In this document: positions 50,641 through 59,894 of the stretch, in pieces
How the letters are laid out: each line of letters opens with the position of its first letter
Position numbering within the stretch: position 1 is the stretch's first letter
NCBI GenBank assembly: GCA_030696775.1
Contig: JAUYRN010000032.1
Coordinates: forward strand, 17,973 to 81,972
DNA from: Sulfuricurvum sp.
GTDB taxonomy: Bacteria > Campylobacterota > Campylobacteria > Campylobacterales > Sulfurimonadaceae
DNA length: 64,000 bases
Reading direction: 5' to 3'
Translations under genes and position numbers: made by a program
Notes under the pieces: generated by a model
What the model was told of the DNA's origin: nothing
The model's database searches: none
What the model saw: the letters and a program-made list of their open reading frames with translations, nothing else

Positions 50641-52482
50641 TTAGTAATTATTCCCGCTTTTGAACATCTTACTCTCAAACTCTACGACTTGATTCCGTCC
50701 TGAATGTTTCGCTTCATAGAGGGCTATGTCGGCAAATTTGATAACCTTCCAGATTGAATCTGCATCCGATGGGAAGTGAGAAATTCCTATGCTAAGTGTC
50801 TTTTCAACGCTATCATTTCCAAACTGATATTTTTTTGCAGCAAACTGAGTACGAATTTTTTGGGCAACAACCAAAGCTCCTTCTCTTGTTGTATTGTGCA
50901 AGAAAATAAGAAATTCTTCTCCTCCGTAACGGATAGGAAGATCAGCTTTACGAACAGTTGATTGTAAAATTTCAGCGAGAGACTTGATGACTATATCTCC
51001 AGAATCATGACCATATGTATCATTAACCATTTTAAAGTAATCAATATCGATCATAAGGATAGAATATGAAACATTGGAGCGTAGTGCCTGTTCTGCACTT
51101 TTATCAATAAATTCTTCCATAAATCGTCGATTGTACAGCTTGGTTGCTCCATCGCGCAGCGACGAATCACGAAGTTTATCCATCAGTGTTTGGCTCTCAA
51201 TCACTGCTTTGGCAGCTTCAAAATAATTTTTAATACTGGGAATCTTTTGGTTGAAGAGTTCAATAGTTTGTGTTTCTTTAGTGGAATACGACAGTGTTAG
51301 TGCTAAATCATCGTTGATGTTAAAAGGGACGCACGTGTATTCTTTATCATGTACCGAACAGTTTTGACATATATTGGGAAAATCAGTCGAATAAACATCA
51401 CTATGGGTACGATAGGCACGGCACTCTGTCGCATCATGATCAACCATCGGGGCACAAAAGCTTTTGTGATCTGTGATGTAGACAAGACGACGAGTTTTAG
51501 TTATTTTATCTACTTCATACAAGGCAAAATGATCGAAATGAAACTTCTCTTTTAAAACATAGACAAATCGGTCATATATAGCATCTTTGCTACCATCCAA
51601 TTCTATGGTCTTTTTGAATTTATAGACATCAGAGAGTTCTTTGATGATTGTACCCGCAGTATTGAGCGGATCGGAGCATGAAATATTGGAGCTTGACATA
51701 AATGTTCCCAAGTCATGCTTTATACCACCAAATGTCTCATCCATTTTTTCAAATAAGGTATTCATTTGTTCAGCTACCTCATTCCCTCCATCTTTTAGTG
51801 TAGTTGTAAATCGGAAAGAAAAATCACCGGTACGTGCTCGTTTAATTCCTTGTTGAAGATTTTCAAAAAGCTTCATGTAGGGTTTAAAATAGTAATGAGT
51901 AACCCAAAGAGCAATAAATATAAAGAGGACATTAATAGCAAATATCTTGGCAATTGTCAGCGCGCCTGTTTGGCGGATATCATTGATATTAAATTCCATA
52001 CTGATGGCGCCAAGGACATCGCCTTCTTTTGCATTATGACAGCTTAAGCAGTTTGGACTACCATAGGCTGAAGCGATATAAGGGATTGTGACGCGTAAAA
52101 TAGCATTTTGGGAATCTTCGCGAACTTTACTAACTATTTTACCTTCTTTTAATACCTGTTGATCGATCGTATCTCTGGGATGCTCATTTTGTAATCCTTC
52201 ACCATGTTGTGCAATGACGTTATCAGAACGGACGATCCAGAGGGATTGGACATCTTTTATATTGGCAATGTTTGAGAGAAAAAATTGTCGTTTATCCATA
52301 ATACCATTAACCATATGGGCGGTTAACCCATCTCGGACAATCTCAGCAGTCATTTTTGATTTTTCAATAGCATTACTATATCCGTACTCTCGAAAATTAA
52401 GAGCGACATTGGTGATGGTGGCAACAGCTAAGCCAATAAGCATGAGCGCAACAATAAAAAGAATTTTTCGATTGGTATTCAT
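50641..52482 (-). CDS. Diguanylate cyclase (GGEEF) with periplasmic c-haem motif and Cys-rich GAF-like domain
   Basis: A 613-residue paralogue of the neighbouring cyclase. Membrane helix (about 8-28), periplasmic sensor with NCLSCHNA (CxxCH at 145-149) and GDVLGAISMEF, second membrane helix, linker, GAF-like domain with SFCAP, TECRAYRT, NICQNC and YTCVPF, and a C-terminal cyclase domain with RYGGEEFLIF, an active-type loop. No inhibitory RxxD site is obvious upstream of it. The CRAxRT, IC and YxCxP elements are shared with the convergent copy despite low overall identity, suggesting a functional metal- or redox-binding site. Confidence 0.88.
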   Translation of the reverse strand: MNTNRKILFIVALMLIGLAVATITNVALNFREYGYSNAIEKSKMTAEIVRDGLTAHMVNGIMDKRQFFLSNIANIKDVQSLWIVRSDNVIAQHGEGLQNEHPRDTIDQQVLKEGKIVSKVREDSQNAILRVTIPYIASAYGSPNCLSCHNAKEGDVLGAISMEFNINDIRQTGALTIAKIFAINVLFIFIALWVTHYYFKPYMKLFENLQQGIKRARTGDFSFRFTTTLKDGGNEVAEQMNTLFEKMDETFGGIKHDLGTFMSSSNISCSDPLNTAGTIIKELSDVYKFKKTIELDGSKDAIYDRFVYVLKEKFHFDHFALYEVDKITKTRRLVYITDHKSFCAPMVDHDATECRAYRTHSDVYSTDFPNICQNCSVHDKEYTCVPFNINDDLALTLSYSTKETQTIELFNQKIPSIKNYFEAAKAVIESQTLMDKLRDSSLRDGATKLYNRRFMEEFIDKSAEQALRSNVSYSILMIDIDYFKMVNDTYGHDSGDIVIKSLAEILQSTVRKADLPIRYGGEEFLIFLHNTTREGALVVAQKIRTQFAAKKYQFGNDSVEKTLSIGISHFPSDADSIWKVIKFADIALYEAKHSGRNQVVEFESKMFKSGNNY

Positions 52483-52576
52483 AAATAACCTACTTATAAT
52501 TTTTTTTTATTTTAAAATATCAGCTTAGCTAAATATGTATTAAAAAAGTTTGAAATAAGATGAAGGAGACAAAGAG

Positions 52577-54391
52577 CTACTCTACGGTAACACTTTTAGC
52601 AAGATTACGAGGCATATCAACATCGTTCCCTAGTCGAACTGCGATTTCCATAGAGAGAAGTTGTAGCACAACCATCATCTCAAAAAATTCAAGCATATAG
52701 TCCTCGTGATGATGCGTACGTATATGATCATCAGCTTTGTCAAAATCAAGTGGACTGATAGAGCAGATCGTTGAATCTCGGGCGCTTAGCTCTTCTACAT
52801 TGCTTTTAGTTTTATCGTAGAGTTTATGCTGCGGAAGTAGAGCAATGGTAAACAGTTCTGGATCAGCTAACGCAATTGGACCATGTTTCATCTCTCCGCT
52901 TGGGTACCCTTCTGCATGAAGGTAGCTAATTTCTTTGAGCTTGAGTGCCCCTTCGAGTGCCAGAGGAAAGAAAACGTCTCTTCCGATAAAGAAAAAACCA
53001 TGTCCATGAAGATAGCGTTTCGAAAGACGACGGAGCTGCTCATGAATATTATTGTCAACGGCCACAACAGAGGGTAGTGTCCGTAAAAGTTTAATTTGTC
53101 GAGCAATCTCATTTTTTTGAAGAGTCGTACGTTCGCTTGCAAGGTGAAGGCTAAGCATCCATAAGACACTTACTTGGGTTGCGAATGCTTTAGTTGAAGC
53201 AACTCCCTTTTCGATTCCTGCACGGGTTAGGATACTGGCATCTGCTAAGCGAACCATAGAGGAATTATCGACATTACAGATAACAAGAGTTTTAAGACCT
53301 GCTTTGTTTGCCATTTTAAGTGATTCAAGGGTATCAGCAGTTTCTCCGCTTTGGCTTATAACAACGAAAAGGGTATCGGGAGTGAGGAGAGGCTCACGAT
53401 ATCGAAATTCACTGGCAATTTCTACAGAAGTTTGAATTTTTGCGTGACGCTCTAATAGATAAGTGGCAACTAATGCAGCATGATAGCTCGTACCGCAAGC
53501 ACACAGTTTGATAGAATTAATACCATCAAAAAGCTCAGAGGGGAGTTCTTCAAAATAAACCGTTTCATCGCGTAATCGCCCCATAAGCGTATCGGCTAAA
53601 ACCGTACCTTGCTCATAAATCTCTTTTTCCATAAAAAAGCGATACCCATCTTTTTGAGCAGAAAGTTTGTTTTCACTTAGAGGAGTAAAACATAGATCAA
53701 CTGTATTGTTATTTTTATCGTATAAAGAAATTTTATCTGCAGTTGCAATTCCATAATGCCCATCTTCGAGGTAAATGACTTCATGGCATTTGCCGATAAG
53801 TGCTGCATCAGATGAACCAAAAAGCGTTTCATTCTCTTGATTTCGTCCAACAATCATAGGTGAGCCATGCTTAGCAAAAAAGATTGTGTCATTGACAGAG
53901 GCAGTAACCAGCAAAATGGCATACGCTCCTTCAAGTTCTTCGAGTGTTTTTCTGAATGCTTCAAAAGGGTTACTGGCAGTTTTGAGATGGTATTCAAAGA
54001 GATGAACGATTACTTCCGTGTCAGTTTGACTAATAAAGTGTGTTCCCTGTGCTGTAAGTTTGCTTTTAAGTTCTTGATAATTTTCAATAATTCCATTGTG
54101 AACCACGTAGGAACTAGAGCCTACATGCGGGTGGGCATTGAGTTCAGTTGGTTTGCCATGTGTAGCCCAGCGAGTATGTCCGATACCGACTGAAAAACCG
54201 GTACTTTCAAATTTTTGTGCTTTTTCTTCAAGATTAATAAGTTTTCCGACGGCTTTGAAAAGAGAGAACTGGTGATTTTGCAATACAGCGATTCCTGCTG
54301 AATCGTAACCGCGGTATTCGAGTTCACGAAGTCCGTCTATGAGTATTTCTTTTACGGGTTTAGTTCCGATGTATCCTACGATTCCGCACAT
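52577..54391 (-). CDS. glmS: Glutamine-fructose-6-phosphate aminotransferase
   Basis: Makes glucosamine 6-phosphate for cell-wall synthesis. The 604-residue protein starts MCGIVGYIG with the catalytic Cys2 of the glutaminase half, has GHTRWATHG and HNGIIENY, and two sugar-isomerase domains (CGTSYHAAL, SQSGETADTL, GYPSGEMKHGPIAL) ending in LAKSVTVE. Length is standard. It starts three bases after the glnD stop. Confidence 0.96.
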   Translation of the reverse strand: MCGIVGYIGTKPVKEILIDGLRELEYRGYDSAGIAVLQNHQFSLFKAVGKLINLEEKAQKFESTGFSVGIGHTRWATHGKPTELNAHPHVGSSSYVVHNGIIENYQELKSKLTAQGTHFISQTDTEVIVHLFEYHLKTASNPFEAFRKTLEELEGAYAILLVTASVNDTIFFAKHGSPMIVGRNQENETLFGSSDAALIGKCHEVIYLEDGHYGIATADKISLYDKNNNTVDLCFTPLSENKLSAQKDGYRFFMEKEIYEQGTVLADTLMGRLRDETVYFEELPSELFDGINSIKLCACGTSYHAALVATYLLERHAKIQTSVEIASEFRYREPLLTPDTLFVVISQSGETADTLESLKMANKAGLKTLVICNVDNSSMVRLADASILTRAGIEKGVASTKAFATQVSVLWMLSLHLASERTTLQKNEIARQIKLLRTLPSVVAVDNNIHEQLRRLSKRYLHGHGFFFIGRDVFFPLALEGALKLKEISYLHAEGYPSGEMKHGPIALADPELFTIALLPQHKLYDKTKSNVEELSARDSTICSISPLDFDKADDHIRTHHHEDYMLEFFEMMVVLQLLSMEIAVRLGNDVDMPRNLAKSVTVE

Positions 54392-54394
54392 TAT

Positions 54395-56902
54395 TTATAC
54401 CTCTGTCAATTTAGCAATTATTTCCTGCGCATTATCGCACATCCTATTTTGTTTTTCGATTAAGAAGTGATCACGGACTCTATTTTTATCCGTGTGAATC
54501 TTGGCAGTTGCGATGTTTATCTGAGCTTCATCACAAAGTTGGACAAAATAAGCAAGTAATCCGCGTTGGTTTGCAGTATTTAGATTGAGTTGAGCGTAAT
54601 GGATGGAATGATCACAATCGAGAGTTATTTCCTGCGGCTTAATGATAGGTTTTGGTAAGTCAAGTTTTTTGGACATATCAAATGCTTCTTCAACAATGAT
54701 TTCAATTTGTTCCATTGTACCCTCACGCGGTTGTTGAAGAAACTCGATTTTAAAATATTTGATTCCATCAAAAAGGGTAAAAATATCCATTGAAGCCACA
54801 TCGAGATAGCTTAGTTTTCCGAGTAAATAACCAAGATTTAGAGGAATACGACGGAAAATATGGATAATCAAACCACCATCAATATTGAGTCCATAGGTAA
54901 AGGTCTGGCATTCAAATGCCTCTTTTGAGAGAGCTATGATCTCATCTGGAGTGTGCTTAAAAAAGAAAAGGTTGGATTCAATAGAGAGGATTTTCTTTTG
55001 CTCAACTTTGCTTAATAAAGCAAAATTACTATCAGCGAGTAATCGACGTTCTTTATTTTGACGTTTAATCGCATCGGTGATACGGTCATTTTGAGAAGAA
55101 ATTTCTAACGATGCCTCATAAAGTTCATACAGTAAATTAGCACCAAAACTCGTATACGTTCCAGCACCTACTCCATTGATATCGGCATAGGTGAGAATGT
55201 AAAGAAGATTGAGGTTTTCGGGAGTTTTGATTTTGGACATAAATTGATAAAGTGTTTTTTCACTGTAAAGATTTTCACGGTAGGCAACGTTGCTCATCGT
55301 GACATGGTGACGGACGAGTAAAGCTGCACGTTCATGTGTGGATACAGGAAGTTTAAGACTTTTGATAAACGGAACGATGAGCTTTGTTCCTACTTCACTG
55401 TGATCTTGTTTTCTTCCTTTACCCGTATCATGAAGTAAAATGACCGATTTTAGAAGAATCTTATCATTGAGTGAAAGTGGAGTGTATAGAGCCTCTACAT
55501 GAGGGTCTTTGATATTTTCAAGCGCTTCAATACATTTAATGGAGTGCAAATCAACAGGGTAATGGTGATAGCCATCAAACTGGGGAAGATGAAGTACTTT
55601 TTTAAAGGCTCCAATAAGATGATGGAGGATACCGGCATCATAAAACAGTTTCAAAATGACATAAAGATTGTTACGTTCGAAAAGCTTACGTAAAAGAATG
55701 TGAGTTTTAGCTTTAAGTGGATGTTTTATGGTGACATAAGTAAAGTGAAAGAGTACACTTTCATCAAATTTCCACGGTTTGTCTTCGAGAGTGGTCAATA
55801 GCTCGAGAAGAGAGTCAATATTTGGGGTGTGGAGATTATATGAACTATAGAGGGTATCTTCAAGCGCATAAAACCCTTTACATAGTCTTCCTGATCGTAG
55901 TTTTGCAGTTTTACTAATATCTGTGAGATAGTGCCGCGCCATTTTTTTGACATAGATTTGGGTAAAGTTATTGATGCGCCATTGCGCTTCGAGCAGTTTG
56001 GTTACCAGTCTGCGTTCATCGGTAAATCCGAGCATTCTGGCGATATTTGGCATGTAGTCAAGAACCAGTTGGTCTTGCTGCTTATTGGTAAGCAGATGAA
56101 GCGCACTTCGAACCCGAAAGAGCAATTCCAACGCGATACGATATTCACGATAATGGTCTTCACTAAACAGTGTCCCGATAAGTTCACGCAGAGTTGTGAC
56201 GCCATAAAGTGTTTTGGCAATCCAATACAGTAATTGTGAATCTCGTAATCCGCCCACTCCTTCTTTAATATTGGGCTGCATTGAAAAAGCATATTTAGCA
56301 CGACGTATTTCCGCTTCATTAATTTTTGCTAAAACAAATTTTTTAGGATCATCGTGACGGATGAGAGTAAGACGATTTTGAGTTGCATTCCATGTAAAAG
56401 GAGAACCAATGATGAGACGTGATTCCATCATCGCAGTTTTGATGGTTATGTCCTCACGTGAAGCATTGAATAAATCACTTACTTCATGGACACGATGTCC
56501 CAGTTTTAACCCAGAATCCCACGCCAAATAAAGAAACTTTTCGATAATAGCTGCCGTGTTGTATCCTTCATTCTTTTCATACACAATCATGAGATCGATG
56601 TCGCTATGAACACAAAGCTGTTCACGTCCATAGCTTCCAAGGGCGATAAGGGCGATGGGGATATTTCCCCTCATAGGAAGATAATTACCAAACATTCGGC
56701 GTAAAAGTGTTTTGTACATAAGAGAGATAATCGAATCAAGTGCTTTGGTGTGCGTGACGAGAAAATCTTTTCCTTGATTACGTTCAAAGAGAGTTAATAA
56801 AGAATTCTTGTAATCATTAATATGTGATTTAAAAAGCTTTGAGAGTTCAAAATCACTGGCATTGGATTCGATTAGATCTTCTAGTTGTTCTGTGATAGTC
56901 AT
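54395..56902 (-). CDS. glnD: Bifunctional uridylyltransferase/uridylyl-removing enzyme GlnD-like
   Basis: Nitrogen sensor that modifies PII proteins. The 835-residue protein has a nucleotidyltransferase site (GSYGREQLCVHSDIDLMIVY), an HD phosphohydrolase site (LHDTGKGRKQDHSEVG), and one clear ACT domain at the end (NTANQRGLLAYFVQLC), with a less clear ACT before it. The frame is open 76 codons further upstream, but the ATG at 56902 fits homology and leaves room for the divergent mqnE promoter; TACAAT on the minus strand at 56923-56928 is a possible -10. Confidence 0.88.
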   Translation of the reverse strand: MTITEQLEDLIESNASDFELSKLFKSHINDYKNSLLTLFERNQGKDFLVTHTKALDSIISLMYKTLLRRMFGNYLPMRGNIPIALIALGSYGREQLCVHSDIDLMIVYEKNEGYNTAAIIEKFLYLAWDSGLKLGHRVHEVSDLFNASREDITIKTAMMESRLIIGSPFTWNATQNRLTLIRHDDPKKFVLAKINEAEIRRAKYAFSMQPNIKEGVGGLRDSQLLYWIAKTLYGVTTLRELIGTLFSEDHYREYRIALELLFRVRSALHLLTNKQQDQLVLDYMPNIARMLGFTDERRLVTKLLEAQWRINNFTQIYVKKMARHYLTDISKTAKLRSGRLCKGFYALEDTLYSSYNLHTPNIDSLLELLTTLEDKPWKFDESVLFHFTYVTIKHPLKAKTHILLRKLFERNNLYVILKLFYDAGILHHLIGAFKKVLHLPQFDGYHHYPVDLHSIKCIEALENIKDPHVEALYTPLSLNDKILLKSVILLHDTGKGRKQDHSEVGTKLIVPFIKSLKLPVSTHERAALLVRHHVTMSNVAYRENLYSEKTLYQFMSKIKTPENLNLLYILTYADINGVGAGTYTSFGANLLYELYEASLEISSQNDRITDAIKRQNKERRLLADSNFALLSKVEQKKILSIESNLFFFKHTPDEIIALSKEAFECQTFTYGLNIDGGLIIHIFRRIPLNLGYLLGKLSYLDVASMDIFTLFDGIKYFKIEFLQQPREGTMEQIEIIVEEAFDMSKKLDLPKPIIKPQEITLDCDHSIHYAQLNLNTANQRGLLAYFVQLCDEAQINIATAKIHTDKNRVRDHFLIEKQNRMCDNAQEIIAKLTEV

Positions 56903-56943
56903 TGGGGCTACTTTTTTAAGATATTGTATCGTTTTTCTTTCGC

Positions 56944-56949
56944 TATAAT
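56944..56949 (+). promoter_or_regulatory. -10 element for mqnE
   Basis: TATAAT at 56944-56949 lies 33 bases before the mqnE ATG, in the narrow gap divergent from glnD. Confidence 0.6.
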
Positions 56950-56981
56950 GCGCGAATAAATAAACAATAAAAGATTTTTTC

Positions 56982-58043
56982 ATGACTATTATCGAAAAAG
57001 TAAAACAAAATATTCGGCTGACATTCGACGAAGCGGTTACTTTGTACGATTTAGACCTTTTTACTCTTGGTGAGCTAGCGGATGAAAAGCGACGTGCGTT
57101 ACATGGTAAACAAACATTTTTCAATATCAATCGTCATATTAATCCAACCAACGTGTGTAAAGATGTGTGCAAATTTTGTGCCTACAGTGCCAGTCGTAAA
57201 AACCCTAATCCCTACACGATGAGTCATGAGGAGATTGTGGCGATTACGGATGATATTGTCTCACGTGGTATTTCGGAAGTGCATATCGTATCCGCCCACA
57301 ATCCTGATACGGGCTTGGAGTGGTATCTCGAAGTATTTCGCAAGATTAAAGAGGCGCATCCGAAGTTGCATATCAAAGCACTGACAGCAGCAGAAGTTCA
57401 TTTTTTGGCGGAAGAATACAATAAAAGCTACGATGAAATTCTGGATTTGATGGTGGCAAACGGTGTTGATTCGATGCCTGGGGGCGGAGCAGAAATTTTT
57501 GATGAAAAAGTACGCGATTTCATCTGCAAGGGGAAAGTAAATTCCCAGCAGTGGATTGAAATTCATCGTAAATGGCATGAACGCGGGATGAAATCCAATG
57601 TTACGATGCTATTTGGCCATGTTGAAGAACGCTCTCATAGGGTTGATCACATGATGAGAATCCGTGATTTACAAGATGTTACTGGAGGATTTAACTGCTT
57701 TATCCCTCTCGTGTATCAAAGTGAAAATAATTTTTTGAATGTTAAAGAGTTTATTACCGCACATGAGATTCTCAAAACGATGGCAATTAGCCGTATCGTT
57801 TTGGATAATGTCCCCAATCTTAAAGCTTATTGGGTGACTTCTACAGTGAATTTAGCATTGGTAGCTCAAGAATTTGGTGCCAATGACTTGGACGGCACAA
57901 TCGAAAAAGAATCTATAAATTCTGCAGCAGGTGCTAAAAGTGCGCATGGTGTAAATCTCGAAGAGTACATTGCCTTAATAAAGAACAGTGGGTTTGAGCC
58001 GATTGAACGAGATAGCTTGTATAATGTTATTAAAGCGTGGTAG
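56982..58043 (+). CDS. mqnE: Aminofutalosine synthase MqnE (radical SAM)
   Basis: First radical-SAM step of the futalosine route to menaquinone, joining enolpyruvyl-benzoate to SAM-derived adenosine. The 353-residue protein has CKDVCKFC (the C-x3-C-x2-C cluster site), INPTNVC, SMPGGGAEIFD and VDHMMRIRDLQDVTGGF, which separate MqnE from MqnC. Menaquinone is the expected partner of the NrfD-type enzyme elsewhere in this window. trpG-like gene follows after nine bases. Confidence 0.92.
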   Translation: MTIIEKVKQNIRLTFDEAVTLYDLDLFTLGELADEKRRALHGKQTFFNINRHINPTNVCKDVCKFCAYSASRKNPNPYTMSHEEIVAITDDIVSRGISEVHIVSAHNPDTGLEWYLEVFRKIKEAHPKLHIKALTAAEVHFLAEEYNKSYDEILDLMVANGVDSMPGGGAEIFDEKVRDFICKGKVNSQQWIEIHRKWHERGMKSNVTMLFGHVEERSHRVDHMMRIRDLQDVTGGFNCFIPLVYQSENNFLNVKEFITAHEILKTMAISRIVLDNVPNLKAYWVTSTVNLALVAQEFGANDLDGTIEKESINSAAGAKSAHGVNLEEYIALIKNSGFEPIERDSLYNVIKAW

Positions 58044-58052
58044 GAGAAAAAT

Positions 58053-58622
58053 ATGATAGTAATGATTGATAATTATGACAGTTTTACCTATAACATCGTC
58101 CAGTATTGTCTCGAATTGGGTGCTGATTTAAAAATTATCCGAAATGATGAGATGAGTGTTAAGGAGATTGAAGCACTTCACCCTGAAAAACTCATAATCT
58201 CTCCGGGACCCGCAACTCCAGACGATGCGGGTGTTACGCTCGAAGCTATACGTTATTTTGCTGATAAAATTCCTATTTTAGGCATTTGTTTAGGACATCA
58301 GAGCATTGCGCAGGTGTTTGGCGGTAATGTCGTACGAGCCAATCGGATGATGCACGGCAAGACATCACGTATGATTCGAGAGGGGGATACGGCTATTTTT
58401 AATAAATTGCCGGAGATGTTTATCGCAACGCGTTATCATTCTTTGATTGTAGAGCAAAAAAATCTTCCCAGTGAGATTATTCCAACGGCATACAGCGAAG
58501 ATGATCATGAGATTATGGCATTGCAAATCAAAGACAAGCCTATCTATGGCGTTCAATTTCACCCTGAGTCCATTATGAGTGAATATGGGCACGAAATATT
58601 GGATAATTTTCTCAAATTATGA
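58053..58622 (+). CDS. Anthranilate / aminodeoxychorismate synthase glutaminase subunit (TrpG/PabA)
   Basis: Class I glutamine amidotransferase that supplies ammonia to TrpE or PabB. The 189-residue protein starts IVMIDNYDSFTYNIVQY and has the nucleophile in GICLGHQSIA and the His-Glu pair in VQFHPESIM. No trpE or pabB lies in the window, so it may serve both folate and tryptophan synthesis. Its stop overlaps the next start (ATGA). Confidence 0.9.
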   Translation: MIVMIDNYDSFTYNIVQYCLELGADLKIIRNDEMSVKEIEALHPEKLIISPGPATPDDAGVTLEAIRYFADKIPILGICLGHQSIAQVFGGNVVRANRMMHGKTSRMIREGDTAIFNKLPEMFIATRYHSLIVEQKNLPSEIIPTAYSEDDHEIMALQIKDKPIYGVQFHPESIMSEYGHEILDNFLKL

Positions 58623-59803
58623 GAGAACATAAGATTTTTGCACTTTTTTTAGGGATTAATTTCCTTATTTTAGTGGCACAAATTCAAGGGCTTTCGATTA
58701 GCTTTTATGAAGCCAATATCCTTTATGGTGACAGCTCACTTTTAAAAAGTTTTAGTACCTTCTTTTTAAATATTTTTGGCTCCAACGATTATACGTTGCG
58801 TATTCCTATGATTGTAATACATCTCATATCTACAATACTTTTGTATCTCATTTCAAGCTACTATGTGTCCCGCCCAAACGATAAGCTTTGGATTGTTTTC
58901 ATCTATCTTCTTCTTCCTGGAATCACGAGTTCTGCACTGCTTGTCAATATAGCAGGATTAAAAATAGTGACGCTTTTTGCTTTTGTATATATATATTTGC
59001 GATTTAATAATTGGTCATTGCTACTTTTACCTCTTTTTATGTTGCTCGATGCAACGTCAATTTTTCTCTATTTTTCCATTGCATTGTTTGGGTTTAGCCG
59101 TAAGCAATGGATTACAGCAGGCGTTTCATCAGGACTCTTGCTCTTAGCTGTTTTCTTTTTTGGTATAGATCTAAGTGGGAGACCTCAAGGGCGTTTTTTA
59201 GATGCTTTGGCTATTTATTCGGCTATTTTTTCTCCTGTGGTCTTCATGTATCTTTTTTATGTCCTGTACCGACGGTACATGACTCATGAACGGGATTTGG
59301 TATGGATGATAGCATCGAGTATGTTTGTCATTTCATTATTATTGTCGTTCCGTCAAAAAGTGAATATTCAAGATTTTGCACCGTACTTAATGGTGGCACT
59401 TCCGCTCGCGGCACAAACTTTTTTTCATACTTATCGGGTTAGGTTGCCCATTTTTAGACGACGTTATCGGCTTTTGTTTTACAGTGCCTTTACTCTTTTG
59501 GTTGTAAATGCTCTGGCCGTATTTTTTAATCAATGGCTATATCAATGGATAAAAAACCCTAAAGATCACTTTTCCTATTCAATGCATATTGCAAAAGAAT
59601 TAGCCCATGAACTAAAGGACAATCAAATTTCCTGCGTAAATGCTGATAGTGAAAAAATGCAGCTTAGACTTCGTTTTTATGGAATCACAGAGTGCCAAGG
59701 TACTCTTTTGAGTGAAGAGAAAAATAAAAAAGGAAAAAAAGTTACAATAAGTTACATCAATATTCCTATATATACAGCTTATGTTACAAAAGTAAACAAA
59801 TAG
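58619..59803 (+). CDS. GT-C-like polytopic membrane protein
   Basis: A 394-residue protein with ten or so membrane helices. The first 60 residues (ISFYEANILYGDSS, FGSNDYTLRIP) resemble GT39/ArnT-type glycosyltransferases, where the first loop carries an Asp-Glu pair that acts on lipid-linked sugars. Here that site is YEAN, with only Glu kept. The soluble C-terminal part is small (about 80 residues). It overlaps the amidotransferase gene by ATGA, but a functional link is not evident. It might modify lipids or proteins with sugar. Confidence 0.55.
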   Translation: MREHKIFALFLGINFLILVAQIQGLSISFYEANILYGDSSLLKSFSTFFLNIFGSNDYTLRIPMIVIHLISTILLYLISSYYVSRPNDKLWIVFIYLLLPGITSSALLVNIAGLKIVTLFAFVYIYLRFNNWSLLLLPLFMLLDATSIFLYFSIALFGFSRKQWITAGVSSGLLLLAVFFFGIDLSGRPQGRFLDALAIYSAIFSPVVFMYLFYVLYRRYMTHERDLVWMIASSMFVISLLLSFRQKVNIQDFAPYLMVALPLAAQTFFHTYRVRLPIFRRRYRLLFYSAFTLLVVNALAVFFNQWLYQWIKNPKDHFSYSMHIAKELAHELKDNQISCVNADSEKMQLRLRFYGITECQGTLLSEEKNKKGKKVTISYINIPIYTAYVTKVNK

Positions 59804-59859
59804 TGTAATAATTACCTTCAAAATGAAACTCTGTGAGTATTTCTGTAGCTCATATTGGT

Positions 59860-59865
59860 TATAAT
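59860..59865 (+). promoter_or_regulatory. -10 element for aclBA
   Basis: TATAAT at 59860-59865 precedes aclB by 30 bases; an AAGGAG ribosome site follows at 59884-59889. Confidence 0.6.
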
Positions 59866-59894
59866 TTGCCAAAAGATTTTTCGAAGGAGTTGCA

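Noticed and set aside
56903..57130. Long N-terminal extension of GlnD
   Set aside because: The extra 76 codons overlap the mqnE promoter and gene start and look unlike protein; the ATG at 56902 matches the family start.
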